Positions 19,525 to 29,989 of a DNA stretch of 64,000 nucleotides are shown here, piece after piece (positions within the stretch are counted from its first letter, which is position 1; each line of letters opens with the position of its first letter). The notes under the pieces were generated by a model, which was not told the DNA's origin, ran no database searches, and was given only the letters and a program-made list of their open reading frames with translations. The translations under genes and the position numbers were made by a program. Origin of the DNA: Parabacteroides sp. PF5-9 (GTDB lineage: Bacteria; Bacteroidota; Bacteroidia; Bacteroidales; Tannerellaceae); the NCBI RefSeq assembly GCF_029893105.1, contig NZ_JARXWG010000009.1, positions 49,587 through 113,586 on the forward strand, read 5' to 3'.

Positions 19525-19532
19525 TAACTTTG
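19525..19532 (+). promoter_or_regulatory. -7 element of the rex promoter
   Basis: TAACTTTG matches the Bacteroidetes -7 box. Downstream, at 19542-19560, is a perfect inverted repeat (ACAACAAA-GGA-TTTGTTGT) in the rex leader. It could be an operator or a leader hairpin; it is not a clear Rex consensus site. Confidence 0.55.
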
Positions 19533-19591
19533 CGATTAGAAACAACAAAGGATTTGTTGTATGCGTTTATTTATTAAATAGAGGAGATACA

Positions 19592-20242
19592 ATGCCTACC
19601 AATGGTGATAAACAAACATGGAAAGTACCAGAACCGACACTCAGACGATTGCCGTGGTATCTTGCCTTTGTGAAGTTATTGAAAGGCAAAGGAGAAACTT
19701 TTGTTTCATCGACACAAATATCCAAAGAGATTAGTGTCGATTCCAGTCAGGTCGCCAAGGATCTTTCTTTTGTAAAAATATCGGGTAAAACGCGGGTGGG
19801 ATATGAGATTGATACATTAATTAATGTATTGGAAGATTTTCTTGGATTTAATGCACAACATAAGGCTTTTCTGTTCGGAGTAGGAAGTCTTGGAGGCGCC
19901 TTATTGCATGATTCGGGATTGGATCAGTATGGCGTAGAAATCATTGCAGGGTTTGATGTGCGTGAAGAACTGTCTGATACAACAATCAATGGAATTCCGG
20001 TGTTTCATATCAGCGATTTTGCTAAAAAGCAAAAAGAGTTAGGTGCAACAATAGGCATCATCACTGTGCCGGTAGGTAAAGCACAAGAAGTGACCGATTT
20101 GGCTATTGCCGGAGGGATTAAAGCGTTATGGAATTTTACCCCTTTCCGTATCCGTGTACCTGAACATATTGTCGTACAGAACACCTCTTTATACGCCCAT
20201 CTCGCTGTTATGTACAACCGCTTGAATTCGCTCAACCATTAA
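19592..20242 (+). CDS. rex: Redox-sensing transcriptional repressor Rex
   Basis: Rex senses the NADH/NAD+ ratio and represses fermentation and respiration genes. The 216-residue length is normal. The N-terminal winged helix (about 14-85) contains PTLRRLPWYLAFVKLL and VDSSQVAKDLSFVKISGKTRVGYE. The Rossmann domain follows with LFGVGSLGGALL and a C-terminal helix. The start ATG follows an AGAGGAG ribosome-binding-like stretch, which is unusual in this phylum. It is followed after 3 bp by the FAH gene. Confidence 0.95.
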   Translation: MPTNGDKQTWKVPEPTLRRLPWYLAFVKLLKGKGETFVSSTQISKEISVDSSQVAKDLSFVKISGKTRVGYEIDTLINVLEDFLGFNAQHKAFLFGVGSLGGALLHDSGLDQYGVEIIAGFDVREELSDTTINGIPVFHISDFAKKQKELGATIGIITVPVGKAQEVTDLAIAGGIKALWNFTPFRIRVPEHIVVQNTSLYAHLAVMYNRLNSLNH

Positions 20243-20245
20243 AAC

Positions 20246-20860
20246 ATGAAGATCATCGCTGTCGGAATGAATTATGCCGCTCACAATAAAGAGCTTCATC
20301 ATTCGTTAGAATTATCGGAACCTACTATTTTTATGAAGTCCGATTCATCGTTATTGAAAGAGGGTAAACCTTTCTTTATTCCTGATTTTTCATTAGAGAT
20401 TCATTATGAAACGGAAATTGTCGTAAGAATCGATAGGTTAGGGAAAAATATTGCCGAACGTTTTGCGCACAGGTATTATCAGGAGATTACCGTGGGTATT
20501 GATTTTACAGCACGGGATATACAGAATCGGCTGCGATCACAAGGATTGCCTTGGGAAATCAGTAAAGCGTTTGATAATTCGGCGGCAGTCGGTGAGTTTG
20601 TCTCGCTGGAAGAGGTGGGTGATATCAATCAGATACCGTTTCATTTAATGATAAACGATCGGAAGGTACAAGAAGGAAATACGGCAGATATGCTTTTTTC
20701 GGTTGACAGGATCATCGCATACGTCAGTCGCTTCTTTACTTTGAAAATTGGTGATTTAATATATACAGGTACACCAGCGGGAGTCGGACCGGTTCGTATA
20801 AACGATCATCTGAAAGGATTTCTGGGAGACCGAAAAGTGTTGGATTTTAAGATCAAATGA
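20246..20860 (+). CDS. Fumarylacetoacetate hydrolase family protein
   Basis: This 204-residue, single-domain FAH-fold protein has FMKSDSSLL, HYETEIVVRIDRLGKN (metal-binding acids), VGIDFTARDIQNRLRSQGLPW and LIYTGTPAGVGPV, all family hallmarks. Members include oxaloacetate tautomerases and acylpyruvases that act on beta-dicarbonyl compounds, and the exact substrate is not readable. It starts 3 bp after rex and overlaps porU by 4 bp (ATGA), so it is probably co-transcribed with both. Confidence 0.88.
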   Translation: MKIIAVGMNYAAHNKELHHSLELSEPTIFMKSDSSLLKEGKPFFIPDFSLEIHYETEIVVRIDRLGKNIAERFAHRYYQEITVGIDFTARDIQNRLRSQGLPWEISKAFDNSAAVGEFVSLEEVGDINQIPFHLMINDRKVQEGNTADMLFSVDRIIAYVSRFFTLKIGDLIYTGTPAGVGPVRINDHLKGFLGDRKVLDFKIK

Positions 20861-23800
20861 AGCAATTATTTTATACATTACTGTTGTTATTCATTACCGG
20901 TACACTTGCGTGGAGCAATGGCAACCGCTATGCCGCCAATTCGGTATTGGATGGTGGAAAATGGGTAAAAATCAGGGTGGACTTTACCGGTATATATAAG
21001 CTTTCCTATCAAGATTTGCGTGATTGGGGATTTTCCGATCCGGAGAAAGTCTCTGTTCATGGATATGGCGGTTGGCCTTTGGATGAAGATTTCAGAAAGG
21101 AATATGTGGACGATCTGCCTCCTGTTGCCGTCTGGCGCGAATCGGATTATATGCTCTTCTATGCGAAAGGACCCATTAAATGGGATTTATGGAGTTCCAA
21201 TAACGATCCTGACTATAAATCGTTTACCCATACAGTGAACCCTTATTCCAATTATGGGTATTATTTCCTGACCGACTCTATTCCTCCTAAAGAGATGGAT
21301 ACAATAGAATCTGCTGGTCAAAGTGTTCAAAATATTACTGTTTTTGATGATTACGACCTGCATGAGAAGGAATGGTATTCGCCGAATGAATCGGGACGCG
21401 ATCTGTTCGGTGAGTCGTTTGCCACAAACCTGAAGCAAGATTTTAAATTCTACATCCCAGGTATTGTTCCAAACGGAAATGCCAAAGTCAGTATGCGTTT
21501 TATTTCCAAAGCGACCAGTACCAACGGCGGATCTGTTTCTCTATATATCGACAATGAACGTATTTTACGAGGAAGTTTCCCGTATAGTGCAACAACCGGA
21601 AATGAGGTATATACCAAAGCGACCTCTGTCTATCCGATAGAGGATTGGACGGGGGTAAAGAGCGAAAATATAGTGGCCACTGTCCAGTATGACCAGTCCG
21701 GACATCAGAATGTTCATCTCGATTTTATCATACTCCATACAGAACGTGTATTAAAACCTTACGACGCATTTACGCTTTTCAGAAGTATTCCTTCGATAGA
21801 TAAAGCCTCGCAGTTTATCATACAGGAAGCGAATAGTAACACACTGGTTTTTGATGTGACCGACGGTGTCAATCCCAAAGTGATGCAAACAACTCTCAGC
21901 GGATCAGAACTTTCGTTTACTATTCCGGCCGGAAGTTTACGTGAATTTGCGATTGTACAGAAGGATAAATCATTTCCTACTCCCCTAAAAGAGGGGGATG
22001 TCAAAAACCAAAACTTGCATGCCTTGCCGCAAACAGACATGATCATCATATCCTCTTCTGAATTCAAGACACAGGCTGATCGTTTGGCGCAGATACATGA
22101 AGAGAAAGACGGATTAAGCGTGAAAGTCGTCAATCCTAAAGAGATCTACAATGAATTTTCCAGCGGAGCGCCTGATGCAAGTGCTTACCGCCGTTTCATG
22201 AAAATGTTTTACGATCGGCATACGTCGGAAAAAGATGCACCGAAATATCTGTTACTGTTTGGAGACGGAGTGTACGACAATAGAGGAGTTTCTAACAACT
22301 CTGATATCCAAAGTATCTTCAAGCAATATGGCGATCAGTTATTGCTTACCTATCAATCTGTTAATTCGATCGATATCGGTTCTTATGTCACGGATGACTA
22401 CTTTGGGTTTCTGGATGATTCGGATATCATTATGCAAAGCAGTACATTGGATATCGGAATCGGACGATTGCCTGTTCGAACAGCTGAAGAGGCGCGGTTG
22501 GTGGTCGATAAGCTGATCGGATATATGAATAACAATGTCACCGGTGGATGGAAAAATAATGTGGCTTTTGTTGCTGATGATGGAAATCAGTCGGATTCAT
22601 TTGATACGGCACATATGTACAATGCTGACGTTTTGGCTGAATACGTCGAAAATAACCATCCGGAATTCCTGGTCAACAAAGTCTATTTTGATACTTACAA
22701 GAAAAATAATGCCGGAGGACACAGTTCATACCCAGACGTCAATTCCAAAGTTCAGCAACTATTGAAAAACGGATTATTGACGATCAATTACTCCGGCCAT
22801 GGAGATACTAAATCATGGGCAGAAGAGCGTGTTATGACGGAAACAATGATTCGGGATGCACAATATACACGGCTACCCTTATGGATCACGGCTACTTGCG
22901 ACTTTACCCGGTTTGACTCACCTACGACCTCTGCCGGTGAATATGTTTTGTTAAATAAAACCAGTGGAGGAATTGGACTATTTACCACGACGCGTGTGGT
23001 CTATCGGGAACGAAATTTTATTATCAACCAACAACTCACACGGTATCTTTTCAGTAAAAATGATAACCGCCGGCTTACGTTGGGTGAAACGATTAAAGAG
23101 GCCAAAAGAGCGATAGGGTCAGACAGTAATAAGCTAAATTTTATCCTCATTGGTGATCCGGCTATGAAATTGGCTTATCCGGAATACCAGATGGAGGTAA
23201 GCGCCATCAATAATCAACCTGTGGGAAATGACACCGTAACATTTCAGGCACTAAGTAAAATAACTGTCGAAGGATATATTAAAGATCCTGACGGAAATAT
23301 AGCGACAGATTTTAATGGTAAAATAAATGTCACGGTATTAGACAGTAAAGATAGTATCACAACACTGGATAACAACAGTAGTAAATATGGTGTATTTCAA
23401 TATACCACCTATCCGAACACCTTATTTATTGGTAATGAAAGTGTAAAGGATGGAAAATTCAGTTTTACTTTTACAGTACCCAAAGACAATTCTTATTCGG
23501 GTAAAAGCGGCAAGATGAGTTTGTATGCAGAGGATGAATCTTCCGGCCATGAAGCACAAGGTAAATTCCTGAACTACATTGTCAAAGGGACTGATACAAA
23601 TGCGGAAGAGGATAGGGATGGACCTACTGTTAAGGCGATATATCTGAATGATACGACCTTCGTTAGTGGTGGAAAAGTAAATCCGACTCCCCTGTTCTTT
23701 GCTCGTTTATGGGATAAAAGCGGTATAAACATTACCGGTAGCAGTATCGGGCACGATATGATGCTGACAATCGATAATATGCCTACACGAAGTTATAACC

Positions 23801-24279
23801 TGAATTCATTCTACGAAATAACGTCAGACTCAGACGGTGAAGGATTGGTGCAGTACTCAATTCCTTCTCTTGATCCAGGCATACATGAGGCTGAATTTAT
23901 TGTTTGGGATGTACAAAATAATTCAACGAAAACAACATTCTCTTTTGAGGTGCTTGAAGGGTTAAAACCATATATCTCCGAAGTGTATGCAACGCCTAAT
24001 CCTGCACGTGAACAGGTGGAATTCAGACTCGAGCACAATCGTCCTGAATCAAAAATCACGGTGGAAATAATGGTCTATGATATTACCGGAAGGCTTCAGT
24101 GGAAAGCGTCAGAAACTGGCTCCTCCGAACTCTTTAAGGCTTATGTTGTTTCATGGGATCTGACCAATATGAATGGTTCACGTTTGCGTCCGGGTGTCTA
24201 TTTATACCGGGCAGCGATTCGTACAAAGAATTCCAAAGAGGCTACTAAAGCGAACAAATTAATCATTCTGGCACAATAA
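20857..24279 (+). CDS. porU: Type IX secretion system sortase PorU
   Basis: PorU is the surface-located C25-family protease that removes the C-terminal signal of T9SS cargo and attaches it to A-LPS. The 1,140-residue protein has a signal peptide (about 1-20). The gingipain-like catalytic domain carries His648 in NYSGHGDTKSWAEE and Cys681 in ITATCDFTRF. The C-terminal beta domain (about 1050-1140) is itself a T9SS-type CTD (PNPAREQVEFRLEHN, GRLQWKA, RPGVYLYRA). The length and the following porV gene fit the family. The start ATG overlaps the FAH stop. Confidence 0.95.
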   Translation: MKQLFYTLLLLFITGTLAWSNGNRYAANSVLDGGKWVKIRVDFTGIYKLSYQDLRDWGFSDPEKVSVHGYGGWPLDEDFRKEYVDDLPPVAVWRESDYMLFYAKGPIKWDLWSSNNDPDYKSFTHTVNPYSNYGYYFLTDSIPPKEMDTIESAGQSVQNITVFDDYDLHEKEWYSPNESGRDLFGESFATNLKQDFKFYIPGIVPNGNAKVSMRFISKATSTNGGSVSLYIDNERILRGSFPYSATTGNEVYTKATSVYPIEDWTGVKSENIVATVQYDQSGHQNVHLDFIILHTERVLKPYDAFTLFRSIPSIDKASQFIIQEANSNTLVFDVTDGVNPKVMQTTLSGSELSFTIPAGSLREFAIVQKDKSFPTPLKEGDVKNQNLHALPQTDMIIISSSEFKTQADRLAQIHEEKDGLSVKVVNPKEIYNEFSSGAPDASAYRRFMKMFYDRHTSEKDAPKYLLLFGDGVYDNRGVSNNSDIQSIFKQYGDQLLLTYQSVNSIDIGSYVTDDYFGFLDDSDIIMQSSTLDIGIGRLPVRTAEEARLVVDKLIGYMNNNVTGGWKNNVAFVADDGNQSDSFDTAHMYNADVLAEYVENNHPEFLVNKVYFDTYKKNNAGGHSSYPDVNSKVQQLLKNGLLTINYSGHGDTKSWAEERVMTETMIRDAQYTRLPLWITATCDFTRFDSPTTSAGEYVLLNKTSGGIGLFTTTRVVYRERNFIINQQLTRYLFSKNDNRRLTLGETIKEAKRAIGSDSNKLNFILIGDPAMKLAYPEYQMEVSAINNQPVGNDTVTFQALSKITVEGYIKDPDGNIATDFNGKINVTVLDSKDSITTLDNNSSKYGVFQYTTYPNTLFIGNESVKDGKFSFTFTVPKDNSYSGKSGKMSLYAEDESSGHEAQGKFLNYIVKGTDTNAEEDRDGPTVKAIYLNDTTFVSGGKVNPTPLFFARLWDKSGINITGSSIGHDMMLTIDNMPTRSYNLNSFYEITSDSDGEGLVQYSIPSLDPGIHEAEFIVWDVQNNSTKTTFSFEVLEGLKPYISEVYATPNPAREQVEFRLEHNRPESKITVEIMVYDITGRLQWKASETGSSELFKAYVVSWDLTNMNGSRLRPGVYLYRAAIRTKNSKEATKANKLIILAQ

Positions 24280-24343
24280 AGATTACTCAATTCAGTTTAT
24301 ATGTAAGAGCAATAAATGCTCACGTTTAACAAATAGAATTATT

Positions 24344-25534
24344 ATGATGAAAGTTTCAAAAGTCTATGTATTCTTCATAATCCTTTGTGTGATGACTTCC
24401 GTTTCGATCTCAACAACAAAGGCTCAAAACAAAAAAGATTTTGCTCCGATCCATACAGCTGTTCCTTCGCTATCAATTGCACCCGACGCCCGTGGAGGTG
24501 CTATGGGGGATAATGGAGTGGCAACAACTCCGGATATCAGTTCCCAGTATTGGAATCCGGCCAAATATGCTTTTCAATACAGTAAAGCGGGTATTTCTTT
24601 ATCCTATACCCCTTGGTTGCGTAAGTTGGTTAATGATGTGGCGCTCGCGTATTTATCAGGATATTATAAGATCGGCGATAACGATCTTCAGGCAATCGGT
24701 GCATCTCTGCGTTATTTCTCATTGGGAGAAGTGAGTGAGCCGGGGCACGACACCCAATCTTCTATCATAATGAATCCTTACGAATTAGCCCTCGACGTCA
24801 GTTACAGCCGTAAACTTTCGGAATCTTTTTCTATGGCAGTTGCTTTGCGTTATATCCGTTCAGATATGAGTGCACAGACACAAGATGATATGGTTCCGGC
24901 AGATGCGTTTGCTGCCGACTTAGCTGGTTATATGGAAAAATATGTGATGATTGGTGGCGGTGAAAGCTTATGGAGTTTCGGGTTTAATATCTCCAATATG
25001 GGGACTAAGGTATCCTATGATGAAGGAACGACCAATCAGTTTTTGCCCACAACATTGAAGCTGGGTACCGGTTTGTTATACCCGCTGGATGACTACAACC
25101 GTATTGGTTTCTATGTCGACCTGAGTAAATACCTCGTGCCCAGCTACCCTGTTAAGACGGGAAACACAGAAGAAGATCAGGTCGCTTATGATCAAGCCAT
25201 TATTGATTATAATAATATCGGATCGATTAAAGGGATGTTCAAATCGTTCAGTGACTCACCCGGTGGTTTCAGTGGTGAATTAAAGGAAATTATGGCATCA
25301 ATCGGTGTGGAATATGGATATAACGATCAGTTCTTTCTTCGTGGTGGATACTATTACGAAAATGAAAATCAGGGAAACCGTCAATATTTTTCACTAGGTG
25401 CCGGTTTCCGTATGAGTGTATTCCAGTTGGATGCCGCTTATCTGATCAGTACCGTACAAAGTAACCCCTTGGATCAAACCCTTCGTTTTTCCCTGTCATT
25501 TGATATGGATGGACTGAAAAACCTGTTTCGATAA
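24344..25534 (+). CDS. porV: Type IX secretion outer-membrane protein PorV
   Basis: PorV is the outer-membrane shuttle that carries T9SS cargo from the translocon to the PorU attachment complex. The 396-residue length is normal. A signal peptide (about 1-28) is followed by the conserved start APDARGGAMGDNGVATTPDISSQYWNPAKYAF, and alternating beta strands end in LRFSLSFDM, typical of an FadL-like barrel. It follows porU by 64 bp and is followed 20 bp later by ispF. The second Met (24347) is an equally good start. Confidence 0.95.
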   Translation: MMKVSKVYVFFIILCVMTSVSISTTKAQNKKDFAPIHTAVPSLSIAPDARGGAMGDNGVATTPDISSQYWNPAKYAFQYSKAGISLSYTPWLRKLVNDVALAYLSGYYKIGDNDLQAIGASLRYFSLGEVSEPGHDTQSSIIMNPYELALDVSYSRKLSESFSMAVALRYIRSDMSAQTQDDMVPADAFAADLAGYMEKYVMIGGGESLWSFGFNISNMGTKVSYDEGTTNQFLPTTLKLGTGLLYPLDDYNRIGFYVDLSKYLVPSYPVKTGNTEEDQVAYDQAIIDYNNIGSIKGMFKSFSDSPGGFSGELKEIMASIGVEYGYNDQFFLRGGYYYENENQGNRQYFSLGAGFRMSVFQLDAAYLISTVQSNPLDQTLRFSLSFDMDGLKNLFR

Positions 25535-25554
25535 TCAATCAAACCTGTTTTCAG

Positions 25555-26034
25555 ATGAAAATACGCGTTGGATTCGGATATGATGTACATACTCTTGTAC
25601 CCGATCGGGAGTTATGGCTCGGTGGAATAAAAATCGATCATACCCATGGTCTATTGGGACATAGCGATGCTGATGTGTTAATTCATGCGATTTGTGATGC
25701 GCTCTTAGGAGCGGCCAATATGCGGGATATCGGTTATCATTTTCCGGACACCTCCGATTCGTATAAAAATATAGACAGTAAAATTCTTTTGCGGGATACG
25801 ATTCAACTATTGAATGATGCCGGTTTTGAATTTGGCAACATCGATGTGACAATCGTCGCTGAAAAGCCGAAGTTAAATCCACATATTCCATCGATGCAGC
25901 AAACACTTGCCACTGTGATGCATACCTCGCCGGAAGATATTTCTATTAAAGCGACCACCTCCGAAAAAATGGGCTTTGTCGGTCGCAAGGAGGGTATTGC
26001 AGCCTATGCGGTAGCCCTCATTACAAAGAAATAA
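25555..26034 (+). CDS. ispF: 2-C-methyl-D-erythritol 2,4-cyclodiphosphate synthase
   Basis: IspF forms the cyclodiphosphate in the non-mevalonate isoprenoid pathway. The 159-residue protein shows the metal ligands in GYDVHTLVPDRELWLGG (Asp, His), HSDADVLIHAICDALLGAANMRDIGYHFPD, and the CDP-binding TTSEKMGFVGRKEGI. No other isoprenoid genes are near. It is probably co-transcribed with porV, as the gap is 20 bp. Confidence 0.96.
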   Translation: MKIRVGFGYDVHTLVPDRELWLGGIKIDHTHGLLGHSDADVLIHAICDALLGAANMRDIGYHFPDTSDSYKNIDSKILLRDTIQLLNDAGFEFGNIDVTIVAEKPKLNPHIPSMQQTLATVMHTSPEDISIKATTSEKMGFVGRKEGIAAYAVALITKK

Positions 26035-26112
26035 CGATTCTCCGACGTTACGATTCCCTCCTCTCCTTCCGGATATTTCGACAGGATGCTCTGTCATAAG
26101 GAATTTTTGTCG

Positions 26113-26120
26113 TAAATTTG
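26113..26120 (+). promoter_or_regulatory. -7 element of the glyA promoter
   Basis: TAAATTTG followed by CAC, about 58 bp before the glyA ATG, matches the Bacteroidetes TAnnTTTG box. No clear -33 element was identified. Confidence 0.55.
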
Positions 26121-26178
26121 CACACGTTCTCCCTGCCCATCAGAGAGATCATCATTGCAACAACCAATCATATAAGTA

Positions 26179-27459
26179 ATGAAAAGAGACACTATCATTT
26201 TTGACATTATTGAGAAAGAAAAGCAACGTCAGTTAAAAGGGATTGAATTGATTGCTTCTGAAAACTTCGTGAGCGACCAGGTGATGGAAGCCATGGGCAG
26301 TGTGCTAACCAATAAGTATGCCGAAGGTTATCCCGGGAAACGTTATTACGGAGGATGTGAAGTCGTTGATCAAAGTGAAACACTGGCTATCGAGCGTTTG
26401 AAAAAACTGTTCAACGCCGAGTGGGCGAATGTGCAGCCTCATTCCGGAGCACAGGCCAATGCCGCAGTATTCCTTGCCGTAATGAATCCGGGGGATACCT
26501 TTTTGGGCTTGAACTTATCACATGGCGGACATCTATCTCATGGCTCACCAGTCAACAGTTCCGGTATTTTATACCATGCGACGGAATATAATGTGAAAGA
26601 AGATACAGGCCGTGTTGATTACGATCAGATGGAAGAAGTCGCTTTACGTGAAAAACCGAAAGTCATTGTGGGCGGAGGATCAGCCTATTCACGTGAATGG
26701 GATTACAAACGTATGCGTGAAATTGCAGACAAGGTTGGTGCAATTTTAATGATCGACATGGCACATCCTGCCGGATTAATCGCAGCAGGGCTGTTAAATA
26801 ATCCGTTGAAATACGCACATATTGTAACATCTACCACCCATAAGACACTTCGCGGTCCGCGTGGAGGTATTATTCTTTTAGGTCAGGATTTTGAAAACCC
26901 ATGGGGAAAGAAAACACCTAAGGGAGAGGTGAAAATGATGTCGCAATTATTAGATTCAGCTGTTTTTCCTGGTGTACAAGGTGGTCCGTTGGAGCATGTG
27001 ATAGCCTCTAAAGCAGTTGCTTTTGGAGAAGCATTAGAACCTGAGTACAAAACCTATCAGGCACAGGTTCAAAAGAATGCAGCAGCTATGGCTAAAGCGT
27101 TTATGGATAAAGGATACAAGATTATTTCGGATGGTACGGATAATCACAGTATGTTGATCGACCTCCGTTCAAAATTCCCGGATCTGACAGGGAAAGTGGC
27201 TGAAAAGGCATTGGTTGCTGCAGATATCACCGTGAATAAAAATATGGTTCCTTTCGACAGCCGTTCAGCTTTCCAGACATCCGGTATCCGGGTGGGGACT
27301 CCGGCAATCACGACCCGTGGGGCAAAAGAAGCGTTGATGCAGGATATCGTGGAGATGATGGATACAACTCTCTCTGCTCCTGAATGTGAAAAGACAATCT
27401 CTGCTGTTCGCGAAAAGGTAAACAAGACAATGAAAGATTACCCGCTTTTTGCGTGGTAA
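26179..27459 (+). CDS. glyA: Serine hydroxymethyltransferase
   Basis: This PLP enzyme interconverts serine and glycine and charges tetrahydrofolate with a one-carbon unit. The 426-residue length is normal. Motifs seen are [61 protein letters not shown] and the PLP lysine in [14 protein letters not shown]. It is monocistronic, with its own promoter and a strong terminator. folD, in the same one-carbon pathway, lies 7 kb downstream. Confidence 0.97.
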   Translation: MKRDTIIFDIIEKEKQRQLKGIELIASENFVSDQVMEAMGSVLTNKYAEGYPGKRYYGGCEVVDQSETLAIERLKKLFNAEWANVQPHSGAQANAAVFLAVMNPGDTFLGLNLSHGGHLSHGSPVNSSGILYHATEYNVKEDTGRVDYDQMEEVALREKPKVIVGGGSAYSREWDYKRMREIADKVGAILMIDMAHPAGLIAAGLLNNPLKYAHIVTSTTHKTLRGPRGGIILLGQDFENPWGKKTPKGEVKMMSQLLDSAVFPGVQGGPLEHVIASKAVAFGEALEPEYKTYQAQVQKNAAAMAKAFMDKGYKIISDGTDNHSMLIDLRSKFPDLTGKVAEKALVAADITVNKNMVPFDSRSAFQTSGIRVGTPAITTRGAKEALMQDIVEMMDTTLSAPECEKTISAVREKVNKTMKDYPLFAW

Positions 27460-27473
27460 ATAAAATACGTATA

Positions 27474-27540
27474 AGCACTAAAACACAGGATATAAAAACC
27501 TTAACGGAATAAACGATCCTTGTGTTTTAGTGCTTTTTCT
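27474..27540 (+). terminator. Strong terminator after glyA
   Basis: A stem of about 18 bp (AGCACTAAAACACAGGAT with its complement, one bulged T) flanks a 24-nt loop and is followed by TTTTTCTTTT. It separates glyA from the hexosaminidase gene. Confidence 0.9.
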
Positions 27541-27573
27541 TTTCAATCAAAAACAAGAACTAAGCGTCAACAC

Positions 27574-29919
27574 ATGAAAAATCTTATTGCAACAATTTGT
27601 GCCGGAGCGGTACTTTATTTCCTGGCTGCCTGTAATGAGCAAACAACAGAGGTGAGTTCGTATAATGAAGGCATTAACATCATTCCAACACCGGCCAATC
27701 TGACCATACAAGAAGGTGCTTTTAAACTAAATAAAAAGACCTCATATTATGCCTCTACTCCTGAAGCCAGGACGATTGCTGATTTTTTTGCTGCTAAGAT
27801 GCGACTGTCAACAGGTTTCCCAATTCTGGTTAATGATGAAGGTTCCGGCAATATATCACTCGTTATCGACCCGGCGGTTGATGTAAATGATGAAGGATAT
27901 ATACTGAATGTGACAAAAAACGAAGTCGACCTGAAAGCGAAAACAACCGCCGGTTTGTTTTACGGAATGCAAACATTGATGCAACTATTCCCTGCTGAGA
28001 TTGAATTTCCGGAGGTGGTAAGTGGCATTACCTGGAGTGCGCCAGCCGTAACCATTAAAGACGAACCCCGTTTCAGCCACAGGGGTATCATGCTGGATGT
28101 CTGTCGCCATTTCATTCCGGTGGAAAATATTAAAAAACACATTGATGTATTATCCTTATTCAAAATAAACCGTTTACACTGGCATCTGACCGACGATCAG
28201 GCATGGCGCATTGAGATCAAAAAATACCCTAAGTTAACCGAAGTAGGAGGAAAACGTATTGAAGGAGAAGGGTTTGAATATGGAGGCTATTTTACACAGG
28301 AAGAGATAAAAGAGGTTGTTCAATATGCGGCAGAACGATTTATAACAGTTATTCCTGAAATTGAATTACCCGGTCACGGTATGGCAGCAATAGCTGGCTA
28401 CCCCGAACTTTCCTGTAAAAGTGAAGTAGCTTCGCCTCGTATTATCTGGGGTGTTGAGGATATTGTCTTTTGTGCAGGAAAAGAAGAAACATTTCAATTT
28501 CTGGAAAATGTTTTTGCTGAAGTGGTTACATTATTCCCAAGCGAATATGTACATATCGGCGGGGATGAATGTCCTAAAACCAGTTGGGCGCAATGTCCCT
28601 TATGTCAGAAACGAATCCGTGAAGAAGGGTTAAAAGCAGCAGATGGACATACAGCGGAAGAACGGCTTCAAAGTTATTTTGTGCAACGCATAGAAAAAGT
28701 CTTGACCCGGTTAGGAAAAAAAATGATCGGCTGGGACGAGATCCTGGAAGGTGGATTGGCACCTACAGCTACAGTAATGTCCTGGCGTGGAGAAAATGGG
28801 GGAATTGCTGCTGCAAGTATGGGGCACGATGTGATTATGACTCCGCAAAATGATGGCATGTATCTCGACAGGTATGAAGGTGATTCTAAAATAGAACCGG
28901 TGACTATTGGCGGGTTTGCTTCGCTTGAGTACGTGTATGGTTATAATCCTGTTCCGGATACATTGGTTCGAATGGGAAAAACAAATCATATTCTTGGTGC
29001 ACAATGTAATGCCTGGAGTGAATATATGTATACACCGGAACTAAACGAGTACCGGATTTATCCACGGATTATTGCACTCTCCGAACTGACATGGACGCCG
29101 CTTGAAAAGAAAAATTATGCCGATTTCGAAAGAAGAATCAATAATGCATACGTCCGGCTGGATGGACATGATATTAACTATTATATTCCGCAACCCGAGC
29201 AACCGAACGGCTCTTGTAATTTCGTTGCATTCACAGAGAAAGTGTCTCTCGAGTTTAAAACCGGACGTCCTGTAGTGATGGTTTATACAGTTGATGGAAC
29301 TGATCCGACTTCGCAATCTGCGGTTTATAATATGCCGATCGAATTGACTACATCTGGTATCCTTAAAATTCGCTCTCTGCTCCCCTCGGGTAAAATGAGT
29401 CCGACACGAGTCATTACAGTCGAAAAGCAACAGTTGGCTCCGGCGAAAGAGGTTGCAAAAACGACTCCCGGACTGAAAATGGATGTGACATACGGTTATT
29501 TCCTGGAAAGTTCGGAAATGGATAAAGCGACAGACTGGAAATCCTCTGTATTAAGAGATCTGCGTACCATTACCCAGGTGGAGAAAACAGATGAATCGAT
29601 GCGTGGCGTCAAACAATATGGAGCCATTGCTTCCGGATATGTACATATACCCGAAGATGGGGTCTATTACATCTCTTCAGAGAATGAAGAGGTATGGATC
29701 GATGGTAAATTATTGGTGAATAACAAAGGTGAGACCAAACGTTTTTCCAGAAACGATAGTTCTGCGGCACTGGCTAAAGGTTTACATGAGATAAAAGTGG
29801 TATTCTTGGGGCATATCATCGGAGGCTGGCCTTCTAACTGGAATCGTGGCGATGTATGCTTACGCAAAGCGGATGCCGAACAATTCTCTCCCATTACTCC
29901 GGAGATGTTAGTTCATTAA
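27574..29919 (+). CDS. Lipoprotein beta-N-acetylhexosaminidase, GH20
   Basis: The ATG at 27574 is preferred because it starts a lipoprotein signal (MKNLIATICAGAVLYFLAAC). An upstream TTG lies inside the terminator hairpin. The 781-residue product has a GH20 N-terminal domain (about 30-155), the catalytic barrel with HLTDDQAWRIEIKKYP and HIGGDECPKTSW (Asp331, Glu332), a C-terminal chitobiase-type domain (about 535-600) and a final PA14-like beta domain (GYVHIPEDGVYYISSENEEVWIDGK). It removes terminal GlcNAc or GalNAc from glycans, and its location should be periplasmic or surface. Confidence 0.93.
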   Translation: MKNLIATICAGAVLYFLAACNEQTTEVSSYNEGINIIPTPANLTIQEGAFKLNKKTSYYASTPEARTIADFFAAKMRLSTGFPILVNDEGSGNISLVIDPAVDVNDEGYILNVTKNEVDLKAKTTAGLFYGMQTLMQLFPAEIEFPEVVSGITWSAPAVTIKDEPRFSHRGIMLDVCRHFIPVENIKKHIDVLSLFKINRLHWHLTDDQAWRIEIKKYPKLTEVGGKRIEGEGFEYGGYFTQEEIKEVVQYAAERFITVIPEIELPGHGMAAIAGYPELSCKSEVASPRIIWGVEDIVFCAGKEETFQFLENVFAEVVTLFPSEYVHIGGDECPKTSWAQCPLCQKRIREEGLKAADGHTAEERLQSYFVQRIEKVLTRLGKKMIGWDEILEGGLAPTATVMSWRGENGGIAAASMGHDVIMTPQNDGMYLDRYEGDSKIEPVTIGGFASLEYVYGYNPVPDTLVRMGKTNHILGAQCNAWSEYMYTPELNEYRIYPRIIALSELTWTPLEKKNYADFERRINNAYVRLDGHDINYYIPQPEQPNGSCNFVAFTEKVSLEFKTGRPVVMVYTVDGTDPTSQSAVYNMPIELTTSGILKIRSLLPSGKMSPTRVITVEKQQLAPAKEVAKTTPGLKMDVTYGYFLESSEMDKATDWKSSVLRDLRTITQVEKTDESMRGVKQYGAIASGYVHIPEDGVYYISSENEEVWIDGKLLVNNKGETKRFSRNDSSAALAKGLHEIKVVFLGHIIGGWPSNWNRGDVCLRKADAEQFSPITPEMLVH

Positions 29920-29989
29920 TGTTTTATCGCATTCAGATACTTTTTTCTACATCATCCTAAAGAATAAAGGCATGATTCAGACAGTTTTT

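Noticed and set aside
19542..19560. Rex-box operator in the rex leader
   Set aside because: The inverted repeat ACAACAAA/TTTGTTGT does not match the TTGTGAA-N4-TTCACAA consensus well enough to call it a Rex site.
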